64,000 nucleotides of DNA from Granulicella sp. S156 (GCF_009766105.1 NZ_LMUH01000020.1:90033-154032), one strand, 5' to 3'. Counted from the stretch's first letter, positions 42,991 through 52,381 are shown. Translations and numbers: made by a program. The notes: generated by a model not told the origin, from the letters alone.

Positions 42991-43607
42991 GCAGTCCCCG
43001 CAAAGAAGTGGTCCGCCCCCTCTACCCAAATCACACGCTTAGGTTCCTGCGCCGAGGCTAATACCGATTCCAGCACGTCTTTAGGGCCGTATTCATCGTG
43101 GTCGCCGCTGATGAAGAGCTTCGGCGCGGCGCCGCACGCGGGTAAAAAACCATAGCTATAATCACGCCCTTCCGCTCTTACCGGAAGCCCCAGGCCTACC
43201 AGCCCGTGAACACGCGCATCCCCGCAGCAGGCGCGAAAGCCGACGTTCGACCCAAAAGAAAAACCCGCAAACAGTATGGGTAGCCGATATCTATCGACCA
43301 TCCAGTCGAGCGCTGCGCGCACATCGTCGACTTCACCACGCCCCTCGTCATGCACCCCTTCGCTGAGGCCAGTCCCACGAAAGTTGAACCGCAGCACAGG
43401 CAAACCGAAGCTGGAGAACGCCTTTGCGGCGTGGTAAACAACTTTGTTGTGCATCGTACCGCCGCCCAGTGGATGCGGATGAGCCACGACTGCGGCATAC
43501 AGCGCGTTCTCGCTACCTGTGTTGAGGATGGCTTCAAGCCGACCTGCTGGTCCGCGCAGGTCTTCGACAGCTTTCACATGGGATTGGAACGGAACGGCTT
43601 CAGACAT
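42915..43607 (-). CDS. Alpha/beta hydrolase, short (HPHPLGGG type)
   Basis: A 230-aa single-domain hydrolase with AHPHPLGGGTMHNKVVYHAA near residue 42, nucleophile elbow GFSFGSNVGF near 120, acid strand ISGDHDEYGP near 170 and histidine EGADHFFAGT near 200. This group is annotated as alpha/beta hydrolases with unknown substrates and resembles a C-terminal esterase/peptidase module. It shares 76 bases with the convergent hydrolase gene at 42061-42990. Confidence 0.85.
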   Translation of the reverse strand: MSEAVPFQSHVKAVEDLRGPAGRLEAILNTGSENALYAAVVAHPHPLGGGTMHNKVVYHAAKAFSSFGLPVLRFNFRGTGLSEGVHDEGRGEVDDVRAALDWMVDRYRLPILFAGFSFGSNVGFRACCGDARVHGLVGLGLPVRAEGRDYSYGFLPACGAAPKLFISGDHDEYGPKDVLESVLASAQEPKRVIWVEGADHFFAGTAQSPASKLGTMNAGIRLWLAEEFGL

Positions 43608-43659
43608 ACGACTAGTTTATCGGGCGTCCACGCAAACACGAACGAAGAACAAGCAACCG

Positions 43660-43757
43660 CAAAATCCTTAACGCAGAGGGCGCAGAGGTTTCGCGGAGGC
43701 CGCCACGGAATCCTCTGAGTCCTTTGCGTTTTCCTCCGCGCCCTCTGCGTTAGAAAA
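43660..43757. repeat. Dispersed GCAGAGG repeat, copy B (full inverted-repeat form)
   Basis: TAACGCAGAGGGCGC (43669-43683) and its exact inverse (43738-43752) bound about 85 bases. The left half (43660-43712) matches copy A near 9301-9370. It lies between the divergent hydrolase and M20 peptidase genes. Arms and spacing suggest a small inverted-repeat element. Confidence 0.8.
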
Positions 43758-43835
43758 AGGTGCTGGCAGCAGCATTGCAGCCCATCCCCGCCGCATTCAC
43801 TTTCATTTACGCCGCCTCGGGTATTCTGAACTCGC

Positions 43836-44870
43836 ATGGCAATCGATCCTATCCAACTTACGCGGCAACTCGTCGACATCGAATCGACCACCTATTATGA
43901 GTCTCCGGCGGGCGAATTCCTCGCCGATTTCCTGGCGAAGCCGGGCTACGCAGTTGAACGCCAACCCGTTCCCCAGCCCGACCCTGCAAAAACTCCCGGG
44001 GGTGGCAATGGCCCGCGTTTCAACGTCTACGCCGTTGAGCAGGGAATTACCCCGGATATCGTGCTTTCGACCCACATGGACACCGTCCCGCCATTCCTCG
44101 GCCCCTGCCGTGAGGACGCCGACTTTCTCTATGGCCGTGGCACCTGTGATGCTAAGGGAATCATCGCCGCGCAGGTTGCCGCTGCCGAGAAGCTCCGTGC
44201 CGCGGGTGTCCGCGTGGGTCTACTCTTCGTCGTCGGCGAAGAGCGCGACTCAGCCGGCGCGAAGATCGCCAACGAGAATCCGCGCGGTTCGCGCTTCCTC
44301 ATCAACGGCGAGCCCACTGACAACCGTCTCGCCGTTGCGTCCAAGGGCTGCCTGCGCGTCGAGCTCTATGCTCACGGCAAGATGGCGCACTCCGCCTACC
44401 CGGAGCTCGGCGATTCCGCCATCGACAAGCTGCTTGCGGCGCTGCACGACATTCAGGCGCTTCCGCTGCCCGTGATCGAGGGCATTGGTGACTCGACGAT
44501 GAATGTCGGCATTATCAAAGGCGGCGTAGCTCCCAACGTCATTGCCGACAAAGCCGAAGCGCACCTGCTGATCCGTCTTGTCGGTCCAGCGGAAGAGACT
44601 CAGGCTGCAATCCTCAAGGCTGCTGCTGGCCGCTGCGAGGTGAACTTCTCACTGAAGCTGCCGTTCATCCAGATGCGTACCCTCGAAGGCTTCGAGACAA
44701 TGGTCGCGAAGTTCACCACTGACATCCCCTCGTTGACCAACTGGGGTGAGCCGTTCCTGTTGGGGCCGGGAAGCATCCATGTCGCGCATACGCCGGACGA
44801 GAAGATCAGCAAGAAAGAGCTATTGGAATGCGTGGATCTTTATGTCCAGCTTGCGAAACGCCTTGTCTAG
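43836..44870 (+). CDS. M20-family metallopeptidase (ArgE/DapE type)
   Basis: A 344-aa di-zinc hydrolase of amide bonds. Metal-binding motifs: LSTHMDTVPP (histidine and aspartate, near residue 80), GRGTCDAKG (aspartate near 105), VGEERDSAG (glutamates near 134) and the dimerisation-domain ASKGCLRVELYAHGKMAHSA. It could be an acetylornithine or succinyl-diaminopimelate deacylase or a peptidase; the sequence does not distinguish them, and no arginine or lysine genes are adjacent. Confidence 0.88.
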   Translation: MAIDPIQLTRQLVDIESTTYYESPAGEFLADFLAKPGYAVERQPVPQPDPAKTPGGGNGPRFNVYAVEQGITPDIVLSTHMDTVPPFLGPCREDADFLYGRGTCDAKGIIAAQVAAAEKLRAAGVRVGLLFVVGEERDSAGAKIANENPRGSRFLINGEPTDNRLAVASKGCLRVELYAHGKMAHSAYPELGDSAIDKLLAALHDIQALPLPVIEGIGDSTMNVGIIKGGVAPNVIADKAEAHLLIRLVGPAEETQAAILKAAAGRCEVNFSLKLPFIQMRTLEGFETMVAKFTTDIPSLTNWGEPFLLGPGSIHVAHTPDEKISKKELLECVDLYVQLAKRLV

Positions 44871-44914
44871 CTAAAGTACGGCAATACCCAAGCTGCTTAG
44901 GTTAGGATATATTC

Positions 44915-45175
44915 ATGGGTTCCACCAAGTTTGGCGGTGTCCTCTTCGTGGCATATCCAAACGACCATCTGCCACGCCACGTGCATGGATTTACGGGTGG
45001 GATTGAGGTAATCGTAGACTTGTTGCTCGATGGGAATGCGGCATTGGCGGAGCGTGCAGACGCGGTTCGCCCGCCAAATGCTAAGCGCTCGGATGTGAAA
45101 AAGATATTGTCCGCAGCAGCAGCATACTTTGACGAGTTGGTGGAACTCTGGGAGAAGAATCATGACAACGCATAG
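44915..45175 (+). CDS. DUF4160 protein
   Basis: An 86-aa protein with the family motif PNDHLPRHVHGF (residues ~15-26) and EVIVDLLLDGNAAL. DUF4160 proteins usually precede DUF2442 proteins, and the pair has been proposed as a toxin-antitoxin-like module; the molecular role is unproven. Its 3' end overlaps the DUF2442 gene by 14 bases. Confidence 0.8.
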   Translation: MGSTKFGGVLFVAYPNDHLPRHVHGFTGGIEVIVDLLLDGNAALAERADAVRPPNAKRSDVKKILSAAAAYFDELVELWEKNHDNA

Positions 45176-45605
45176 GGTAGTTACCACGGACACTCAAATC
45201 GATCAGGCGATCTCGCGCGCGAAAGCGTTGGCGAATGAACCGCGAGTAATCAGTGTGGTTTATCGGCCAGGGCCAGGACTCGATCTGTTGATACTGCAGA
45301 TGAGTGACGGGCATCGCTGCGTTCTCCCGCGCGAAGACCTGCAAGGATTGCAGGGAGCGACACGACAGCAGCTTTCGCAGATTGAGATTCTCGGTAATGG
45401 CACGGGGCTGCATTGGTCGGCTCTCGATGTAGACCTCTATGTTCCCGCACTTCTGCAAGGCATCTATGGAACCCGAAAGTGGATGGCAGAAATTGGGGCC
45501 AAAGGGGGCGCCGCAACTAGCATCGCAAAGAGGAGGTCTTCACGCGCGAACGGTCGCAAGGGAGGCCGTCCGAAACATCAAGAATCTTCCGCTATTGCTG
45601 CTTGA
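45162..45605 (+). CDS. DUF2442 protein with AT-hook-like C-terminus
   Basis: A 147-aa protein beginning MTTHRVVTTDTQIDQAISRAK, with DUF2442 features LILQMSDGHRCVLPREDL and LHWSALDVDLYVPALLQGI. The last ~25 residues are basic and contain GRKGGRPK, an AT-hook-like DNA-binding word. GGGAG precedes the ATG at 45162. The pair with DUF4160 suggests regulation or toxin neutralisation, and the hook suggests that the second protein binds DNA. Confidence 0.78.
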   Translation: MTTHRVVTTDTQIDQAISRAKALANEPRVISVVYRPGPGLDLLILQMSDGHRCVLPREDLQGLQGATRQQLSQIEILGNGTGLHWSALDVDLYVPALLQGIYGTRKWMAEIGAKGGAATSIAKRRSSRANGRKGGRPKHQESSAIAA

Positions 45606-45700
45606 AACTTGCTGTCATAACGAAGCTCGATAACCTCTTGAAAGAATTGGCTACCTTTTCCTCAGTTAGCTGGGCATTGACTAAGCAGTAAACTAGCCCT

Positions 45701-48700
45701 ATGGCCGCTGAGTTTACGCACCTCCACCTTCATACCGATTACTCCCTCCTCGATGGAGCCTGCGACGTCGACAAGCTGGCCAAACACCTCACTAAGATCG
45801 GCCAAACGTCGGCTGCCATGACCGACCACGGCAACATCTATGGCGCGGTTCACTTCTTCGACGCGATGAAGAAGAAGAACCTCAAGCCTATCCTCGGCTG
45901 TGAACTCTACGTCTGCAAAGAAGAGGACCATCGCCGCGAGTTCGCCGATCCCAATTCCAAGTACAACCACCTGCTGATCCTGGCGGAAAACGAAGCTGGC
46001 TACCGCAACCTCGTCCGCTTGACCAGTGAAGCCGCGCTGCATGGCTTCTACAAGAAGCCGCGCGTCAGCAAAAACTTCCTCGCCAAACATACGGAAGGCC
46101 TTATCGGCTTCTCCGGCTGCCTCGCCGGCGAGGTCAGCCAGCACCTGATGGAAGGGGACTACGAGAAGGCCAAGAAGGCCGCCGGCGACTACGAGACGAT
46201 GTTCGGTCGCGGCAACTTCTTCCTTGAGATCCAGGACCACGGTCTCGAACCCGACAAGGCTGTCACCGAGGCCATGTTCCGTCTCGAAAAAGACCTCGAC
46301 ATCCCACTCATTGCGACCAACGACTCGCACTACATCGAGGACCAGGACTCGCGCGCCCACGAGGTGCTGCTCTGCGTGCAGACCGCTGGATCCATGAACG
46401 ATCCCAAGCGGTTCAAGTTCGACACGCAGGAGTTCTACATCAAGTCGGCCGACGAGATGCACCGTCTCTTCGCGCACGCTCCTGAGGTTTGCACCCGGAC
46501 GATGCAGTTTCCGGAACGCTGCCAGCTTGAGCTCAAGGCCGTTAAGAACCCGTTCCCGAAGTTCGACGTTCCTGAAGGCGAAGATCTTGACAGCTACTTC
46601 GAGCAGGTCTGCCGCGCCGGCTGGCGCCATCGTCGTGATACGGCCATCAAGCACCTTGAAAACACCGGCAAGCTGCGCAAGACATTGGCCGAGTATGAAG
46701 AGCGCCTGAATCGCGAGATTGACTGCATCAAGCAGATGAAGTTTCCCGGCTACTTCATGATCGTCTGGGACTTTATCCGTTATGCCAAGCAGCAGGGCAT
46801 CCCTGTAGGCCCTGGCCGTGGTTCCGCTGCAGGGTCGCTGGTCGCTTACGTGATGGAGATCACCGACATCGACCCTCTGCAGAACGATCTGCTCTTCGAG
46901 CGCTTCCTTAATCCCGAACGCATCTCCATGCCTGACGTCGATATCGACTTCTGCATGAATCGCCGCGGCGAGGTCATCAAGTACGTACGTGAGAAGTACG
47001 GCGAAGGCCAGGTCGCGCAGATCATCACGTTCAACACGATGGCGGCGAAGGCCGCCATCAAGGACGTCGGTCGCGCACTCGACATGCCCTACGGCGAAGT
47101 CGATCGCATCGCCAAGCTGATCCCCGCCACCATCGGCATCACCATCGAGCAGGCGCTGAAGGACTCGCCTCCTCTGGCACAGGCCTATGAAGATCCCAAG
47201 ATCAAGGAGTTGATCGACACCGCCCTGCGCCTCGAAGGCCTCGTGCGCGGAGCGGGCGTTCACGCTGCCGGTGTTGTGATCGCGCCCCAGCCGCTCACCG
47301 AACTCGTCCCCGTTACGCGCACCAAGGACGACGCCATCGTCACCAGCTACGACATGAAGGCCGTCGAGAAAATGGGCCTGCTGAAGATGGACTTCCTCGG
47401 CCTGACGACGCTCACCGTCATCGACGACGCGCTCAAGCTGATCAAATCCAACCGCGGCGTCGATGTCGATATGGCGACCATAGCGCTGGACGACGTCGAG
47501 ACCTACGAGAAGGTCTTCCATCGCGCACTCACCAGCGGCGTCTTCCAGTTTGAATCGGGCGGCATGCGCGACGTTCTGCGCCGCTACAAGCCCACCACGG
47601 TCGAAGATCTCACCGCGCTCAACGCCCTCTATCGTCCCGGCCCTATCCAGGGCGGCATGATTGACGACTTCATCGAACGCAAGTGGGGCCGCCGCGCAGT
47701 TGAGTACCTTCTGCCGGAGCTTGAGCCTCTGCTGCGCGAGACGCTGGGCGTCATCGTGTATCAGGAGCAGGTCATGCAGATCTCCAGCGTCATCGCCGGC
47801 TACTCGCTGGGCGGCGCCGATCTGCTGCGCCGCGCCATGGGTAAGAAGAACGCCGAGGAGATGGCCAAGCAGCGCGACTTATTCATGGCCGGCGCTGCTC
47901 AGCGCAAGTTCCCCAAGGATCGTGCCGGTCAGCTCTTCGACCTGATGGAGCAGTTCGCAGGCTACGGCTTCAACAAGTCGCACTCCGCGGCCTACGCCTT
48001 GCTCGCGTATCACACGGCCTGGCTCAAGACTCACTATCCGGTTGAGTTCATGGCTGCGCTGTTGACCTCGGAAACCTCTAAGCCGGAGAACGTAGTCAAG
48101 TACATCGGCGAGTGCCGCGAGATCAACATCCCGGTCGTTCCGCCTGACGTGCAGATCTCCGCCGCTAACTTCACTCCTGCAGGCGACAGCATCCGCTTCG
48201 GCCTCGCCGCGATCAAGAACGTCGGCCACAACGCCATCGATTCGATCATCAAGGCTCGCGAAGAGCTGCAGGCGGCAGGGAATCAGGGCTTCGCGTCGTT
48301 GTGGGAGTTCTGCGCCAAGGTCGACCTGCGCCTGATGAACAAGCGTGTTCTGGAGTCGCTATGCAAAGCGGGAGCGCTGGACACCTTTGGCCCTCGTGCC
48401 CGGGTCTACGCCGCGATCGACAAAGCCATGGAGCGCGCGCAGAAGTCGCAGCGTGATGCTGCTGCCGGACAGTCCGGTCTCTTCGGCATGTTCGACGACC
48501 CCGGCCCCGCCTCCGCCGCTGGTGGCGAAGACGCGCTTCCGCCCGCACCCGACTGGGATGAGCACACTCGCCTGCAGAATGAGAAGGATGTACTCGGCTT
48601 CTTCGTCTCCGGTCACCCCATGGACAAGTACCGCGAGAAGCTCCGCAACATGAAGGTCGTCGACACCGCGACCGCTTGCGAGATGAAGCCTGAACCCCAA

Positions 48701-49231
48701 GTCTTCCGCCGCGGACAGGCGGAGCAGGGAAACGAGATACAGATTGCCGGCGTCATTACCGGGCTGAAGGTCGCAAAGTCCAAACGCTCTGGCGAGATGT
48801 ATGCGCAGGCCTTCCTAGAAGACACTGTCGGCAAGATCGACCTCATCGCTTTCCCGCAGAGCTACGAGAAGCTCGCAGAAAAACTCCGCATCGACGTCCC
48901 GGTCCTCGTCCGCGGCTCGCTGCGCGGCGAAGAGGACTCTGCGCCGAAGCTAGCCATCTCCAGCATCCAGGCGCTTGAAGACGTCAAGATCAAGCTCCCG
49001 GATGCTCTTCGCATCCGGATTCCTCTGCACAGCCACGATGAGACTCTGTTGGACAAGCTCCACACGCTCTTTCTTAGTTCTCCGGGCAACGGAAAGCTGT
49101 TGCTCAACCTGGAAGAGCCCGGCCAGTTCTGTGCTGTGCTCGAACCGGGTGGTTTCCATGTCGCCGCTGACGTGGCCTTTATTGAAGGCGTCGAAGCGCT
49201 CGTCGGCCGCGGCGCGGTACAGGTAATCTGA
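45701..49231 (+). CDS. dnaE: DNA polymerase III subunit alpha
   Basis: Main replicative polymerase, 1176 aa. The N-terminal PHP domain starts at HLHLHTDYSLLDGA (7-20). The palm carries PGRGSAAGSLVAY and PDVDIDFCMNRRGEVI with catalytic aspartates, then the helix-hairpin-helix/OB region (VAKSKRSGEMYAQAFLEDTVG near 1030). The tail region is normal in length. It is the only DnaE in the window; holB for the same holoenzyme lies at 21542-22672. Confidence 0.96.
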   Translation: MAAEFTHLHLHTDYSLLDGACDVDKLAKHLTKIGQTSAAMTDHGNIYGAVHFFDAMKKKNLKPILGCELYVCKEEDHRREFADPNSKYNHLLILAENEAGYRNLVRLTSEAALHGFYKKPRVSKNFLAKHTEGLIGFSGCLAGEVSQHLMEGDYEKAKKAAGDYETMFGRGNFFLEIQDHGLEPDKAVTEAMFRLEKDLDIPLIATNDSHYIEDQDSRAHEVLLCVQTAGSMNDPKRFKFDTQEFYIKSADEMHRLFAHAPEVCTRTMQFPERCQLELKAVKNPFPKFDVPEGEDLDSYFEQVCRAGWRHRRDTAIKHLENTGKLRKTLAEYEERLNREIDCIKQMKFPGYFMIVWDFIRYAKQQGIPVGPGRGSAAGSLVAYVMEITDIDPLQNDLLFERFLNPERISMPDVDIDFCMNRRGEVIKYVREKYGEGQVAQIITFNTMAAKAAIKDVGRALDMPYGEVDRIAKLIPATIGITIEQALKDSPPLAQAYEDPKIKELIDTALRLEGLVRGAGVHAAGVVIAPQPLTELVPVTRTKDDAIVTSYDMKAVEKMGLLKMDFLGLTTLTVIDDALKLIKSNRGVDVDMATIALDDVETYEKVFHRALTSGVFQFESGGMRDVLRRYKPTTVEDLTALNALYRPGPIQGGMIDDFIERKWGRRAVEYLLPELEPLLRETLGVIVYQEQVMQISSVIAGYSLGGADLLRRAMGKKNAEEMAKQRDLFMAGAAQRKFPKDRAGQLFDLMEQFAGYGFNKSHSAAYALLAYHTAWLKTHYPVEFMAALLTSETSKPENVVKYIGECREINIPVVPPDVQISAANFTPAGDSIRFGLAAIKNVGHNAIDSIIKAREELQAAGNQGFASLWEFCAKVDLRLMNKRVLESLCKAGALDTFGPRARVYAAIDKAMERAQKSQRDAAAGQSGLFGMFDDPGPASAAGGEDALPPAPDWDEHTRLQNEKDVLGFFVSGHPMDKYREKLRNMKVVDTATACEMKPEPQVFRRGQAEQGNEIQIAGVITGLKVAKSKRSGEMYAQAFLEDTVGKIDLIAFPQSYEKLAEKLRIDVPVLVRGSLRGEEDSAPKLAISSIQALEDVKIKLPDALRIRIPLHSHDETLLDKLHTLFLSSPGNGKLLLNLEEPGQFCAVLEPGGFHVAADVAFIEGVEALVGRGAVQVI

Positions 49232-49917
49232 TGAAGATGAAGATACTGACGTCCCTCACAGCGTGTCTGGTCGTCAGTAGTGGGTTCGCGCAGACTCAGT
49301 CCCTGCCGCCAAACTACAAGACGACCTTTGAGAATCCCGACATCATCGTGATGCACGTGCACTACGCACCGCACGAGTTCGTGCCGATGCATGACCACTC
49401 TGCCTATCCGACGGTATATGTGTATCTGAACGACTCCGGAGTAGTCGATCTTAAGCACGAGGGGGCAGATGGTTTCACGGCTCATCGTCCGCCCACGCAC
49501 ACGGGAGCCTTTCGCATTAGCCCTGGCATGGCGGAGCGCCATAGTGTCACCAACCAGGGCGATGTCCCCTCCGACTTTCTGCGCATCGAGCTGAAACGCA
49601 TTCCATCGGACGATCTCAAAGAGGTCTTTCGCAGCGAAGCTCCAGCTCAACCCTCAACACCCGGCACTAAAGCCGAGTTTCAGGACGCTGCTCTGAAGAT
49701 CGAGCGGACACAGTGTCCTGCGACCGCGCCTTGCACGATACCGGCCTCCAGCCAGCGCTCGCTGCTGGTCTCCATTGGAACGACCAAGGTCCAGACTCCC
49801 GGGAACGAACACACCCTTGCTTCGGGAGACACGATCTGGCTGCCTGCCAATGAGAATGGCTCAGTGCAGCTGAGTGCAGGAGCACAGTGCCTGCGTGTGA
49901 TCCTGCAATATCCGTAG
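49231..49917 (+). CDS. Secreted cupin-like protein
   Basis: A 228-aa exported protein: signal peptide ending SSGFAQ, then a cupin-like beta-barrel with MHVHYAPHEFVPMHDHSAYPTV (histidine cluster near residue 46-58) and PPTHTGAFRISPGMAERHSVTN. A second half (about 150-228) may be another barrel. It probably binds a metal. Function unknown. Its ATG overlaps the dnaE stop as TGATG, suggesting coupled translation with the polymerase. Confidence 0.7.
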   Translation: MKMKILTSLTACLVVSSGFAQTQSLPPNYKTTFENPDIIVMHVHYAPHEFVPMHDHSAYPTVYVYLNDSGVVDLKHEGADGFTAHRPPTHTGAFRISPGMAERHSVTNQGDVPSDFLRIELKRIPSDDLKEVFRSEAPAQPSTPGTKAEFQDAALKIERTQCPATAPCTIPASSQRSLLVSIGTTKVQTPGNEHTLASGDTIWLPANENGSVQLSAGAQCLRVILQYP

Positions 49918-49960
49918 AAGTTGTAGTATCCCGGATCAGTAATTCATCGTCCAACCATTC

Positions 49961-50398
49961 ATGAACGATCCGGCTGTAACTCGCGAACAACATCAGGCAT
50001 ACGTCCTCTTCCGTCTTCTCACGGGCCTGGATTTCTTCGGCCACGGGTTTGCGCGAATCTTCACCGGTTCGCACCTCCCGGGCTTCGCACAGGGCATGGT
50101 CAAAAACATGGCCTCGACCCCGCTGCCGGCCTCGCTCACTCTCGCCACTGGCTATGTTGTTCCATGTGTTGAACTGGTCATCGGAGTCTTGCTTCTGCTG
50201 GGCCTCTTCACCCGCTTGGCTCTTACACTCGCTTTTCTGCTCATGTTCGTGTTGTTGTTCGGGATCACCCTCAAGCAGGACTGGAATGTGGCGACGCAAC
50301 AACTGATGTACGGCCTCGTGCTTTTCATCCTGCTCTTTGCTCGAGAGCGCTACGATCTTTCCTGGCCTGCGCTTCTCAGTCGCCGGAACAGCTCCTAG
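49961..50398 (+). CDS. DoxX-family membrane protein
   Basis: A 145-aa protein with four hydrophobic segments (YVLFRLLTGLDFFGHGFARI, LATGYVVPCVELVIGVLLLLG, LALTLAFLLMFVLLFG, LMYGLVLFILLFA), as in DoxX-like proteins. These are often linked to redox processes or sulfur metabolism; no partner is adjacent here. It lies 43 bases after the cupin-like gene on the same strand. Confidence 0.75.
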   Translation: MNDPAVTREQHQAYVLFRLLTGLDFFGHGFARIFTGSHLPGFAQGMVKNMASTPLPASLTLATGYVVPCVELVIGVLLLLGLFTRLALTLAFLLMFVLLFGITLKQDWNVATQQLMYGLVLFILLFARERYDLSWPALLSRRNSS

Positions 50399-50440
50399 TT
50401 CTAACGGCGCGCCATCGCATACAATCGATAAGGTACAAAG

Positions 50441-51289
50441 ATGGCCGAAAATATTCAGCAGAAGTCTGTCAGTACATCCACACCACCGCCCGAGGCCTGG
50501 ATCAAGACCGAGCTCGCGCGGCACCCACAGCGTCCTTATCCCATGGACTATATCGAAGCGCTCTTCACCGATTTCAGTGAGATCCACGGCGACCGGCAGT
50601 TCGCCGACGACGCCGCGATGACTGCGGGCATGGCCCGCTTCCACGGCGAACCTGTGCTGGTGGTCGGCAATCTCAAGGGCCGAACCCTCAAAGAGCGCAC
50701 CGCTCGCAAATTCGGCATGCCCGACCCTGAGGGATACCGTAAGGCCTTGCGCGCCATGAAGATAGCGGAAAAGTTTGGTCACCCCGTCTTCACCTTCATC
50801 GATCTTGCCGGCGCCTATCCTGGTCTCAGCGCCGAGGAGCGCGGACAGGGCGAAGCCATCGCGCGCAACATCCGCGAGATGTCCCGCCTTCGGGTCCCCA
50901 CCATCGCCACGATCACCGGCGAAGGAGGCTCCGGCGGAGCTCTGGCTCTGGCCGTCGCCGACCGCGTGTTGATGCTGGAAAACGCGATCTACAGTGTCAT
51001 CACGCCGGAGAGCTGTGCCGCCATCACCTGGAAAGATTCCAGCAAGAAACAGCTGGCCGCTGAAGCTCTCCGATACACCGCCGATAGCGTCCAACGGCTA
51101 GGCTGCGTGGATGATGTGATCCGTGAGCCTGAAGGTGGCACCCAGAACGATCCGGCCTATGCGATGGAACTGGTCAATGAACGGTTGGAGCGGCATCTCG
51201 CCGACCTGAAACGTCTTTCGATCGACGATCTACTCGCTGCACGGTACACAAAGTTCCGCAATATCGCGCAGTTTTACACGACCGCCTGA
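50441..51289 (+). CDS. accA: Acetyl-CoA carboxylase carboxyltransferase subunit alpha
   Basis: Part of the committed step of fatty-acid synthesis, moving carboxyl from biotin to acetyl-CoA. The 282-aa protein has the crotonase-type core PMDYIEALFTDFSEIHGDR, FTFIDLAGAYPGLSAEERGQGEAIARN and the oxyanion-hole GEGGSGGALALAVADRV. It is shorter than E. coli AccA (319) because the N-terminal helical region is reduced. No accD is in the window. Confidence 0.93.
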   Translation: MAENIQQKSVSTSTPPPEAWIKTELARHPQRPYPMDYIEALFTDFSEIHGDRQFADDAAMTAGMARFHGEPVLVVGNLKGRTLKERTARKFGMPDPEGYRKALRAMKIAEKFGHPVFTFIDLAGAYPGLSAEERGQGEAIARNIREMSRLRVPTIATITGEGGSGGALALAVADRVLMLENAIYSVITPESCAAITWKDSSKKQLAAEALRYTADSVQRLGCVDDVIREPEGGTQNDPAYAMELVNERLERHLADLKRLSIDDLLAARYTKFRNIAQFYTTA

Positions 51290-51319
51290 ACGCGGCCGTT
51301 CAGAAGGAGCCCGTCTCTG

Positions 51320-52381
51320 TTGCAGTCCACCCAACCTCAGCGTCCGCTTCCGCGCTCCATGCAATTCGTTCTCTTCATTACAGGACTGCTCTGGCTCCTG
51401 GCCTCGCACTCGGTCGCGGAACATTCTGCGCAGGGAATTGCGAATCGCCTGAACCTCCCTTCGATTGAATCGCTTCTGAGCGAAGTTTTTTGCCTGTTTC
51501 TGCTGCTGGTTGGGTTCACAACGCTGAGCTGGATCGCCACGCGAAGCGGAAACCTCCGCGAAGATAACGCTCTGCCGAAGCGAGCGACAGCTCTTCGCGA
51601 AGGTCAACTGGGCGTGGCGCTAGGCTGGGCCATGCTGCTCGTCGCTGTGCTTCCCATGGTGATCGCCGGCGAGCTGCATCCGCAGTTCTGGTTTGCCCCG
51701 AGAGCCTGGGGTCTTACGCTGCTTTCGCTCGCCGCTCTCGCCGCAGGTGCTCTCGTCCTGGAGGTCGCATTCCGTGGCTACCTCTATATCAAACTCATCG
51801 CCGCCATCGGGCCGGTGCTGGCAACGCTCCTGCTGTCTTTGATCTACGCCGTGCTTTCGAGCTTCCATCCCAACGCAACGGGCCTCAGCTTCTGCATCAC
51901 CTTCCTCCTGGGCATTCTGTTCTCGCTCGCCTATCTCCGCACGCATGCCGTATGGCTGGGCTGGGGGCTGCACTTCGCCTGGAATGCAGCGACGGCCGTT
52001 CTTCTGGGGCTGCCTGTTGCCGGGCTGGCAACCTACACGAGTTTCGTAACCACGGACAGCAGCGGGCCGAACTGGCTGACCGGCGGAGCCTACGGCCCTG
52101 AAGGTGCCTTGTTCACCGTTGTCGTCCTGGCAGTTGGAATGGCCGTACTCTATCGCATGACCCGCGACTATGCCTGGGAGTACACGCATGCGCCCATTGT
52201 TCCCGCAGCCTATGCGGTAGTGGTCGCACCACCTGCAGCACACACCGCGATGGAAGAGGCTGCCGCAGCCAAGCCCGCTCCGCTGGTGCAGATACTCGGT
52301 GCAACCCCAACCAGCGCGTCTACCCTACCAGTCATCGACGAACACCTCAGGACCAGCACGAACTCTGACAAAACGGAGTAG
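51320..52381 (+). CDS. CPBP-like intramembrane protease family protein
   Basis: A 353-aa membrane protein with about eight hydrophobic segments. The CPBP (Rce1/Abi-like) signature is present in altered form: LEVAFRGYLY replaces the usual EExxxR with only the second glutamate kept; SSFHPNATG and LHFAWNAATA supply the histidine motifs. A long Ala/Pro-rich soluble C-terminal tail follows. It may be a protease or an inactive relative. Start TTG at 51320 with AAGGAG ten bases upstream; an ATG at 51359 is an alternative. Confidence 0.7.
   Translation: MQSTQPQRPLPRSMQFVLFITGLLWLLASHSVAEHSAQGIANRLNLPSIESLLSEVFCLFLLLVGFTTLSWIATRSGNLREDNALPKRATALREGQLGVALGWAMLLVAVLPMVIAGELHPQFWFAPRAWGLTLLSLAALAAGALVLEVAFRGYLYIKLIAAIGPVLATLLLSLIYAVLSSFHPNATGLSFCITFLLGILFSLAYLRTHAVWLGWGLHFAWNAATAVLLGLPVAGLATYTSFVTTDSSGPNWLTGGAYGPEGALFTVVVLAVGMAVLYRMTRDYAWEYTHAPIVPAAYAVVVAPPAAHTAMEEAAAAKPAPLVQILGATPTSASTLPVIDEHLRTSTNSDKTE

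Noticed and set aside
45662-47521. 619-residue open frame opposite dnaE
   Set aside because: Shadow of the polymerase gene; Leu/Asp/Val-rich product with no domain, and dnaE motifs fill the other strand.
49667-51094. 475-residue open frame opposite the cupin, DoxX and accA genes
   Set aside because: It spans three well-supported genes on the other strand and has no family resemblance.
50441-51289. accA as a truncated gene
   Set aside because: It is shorter than the E. coli protein only at the N-terminal helices; all catalytic segments are present and a sensible start exists.
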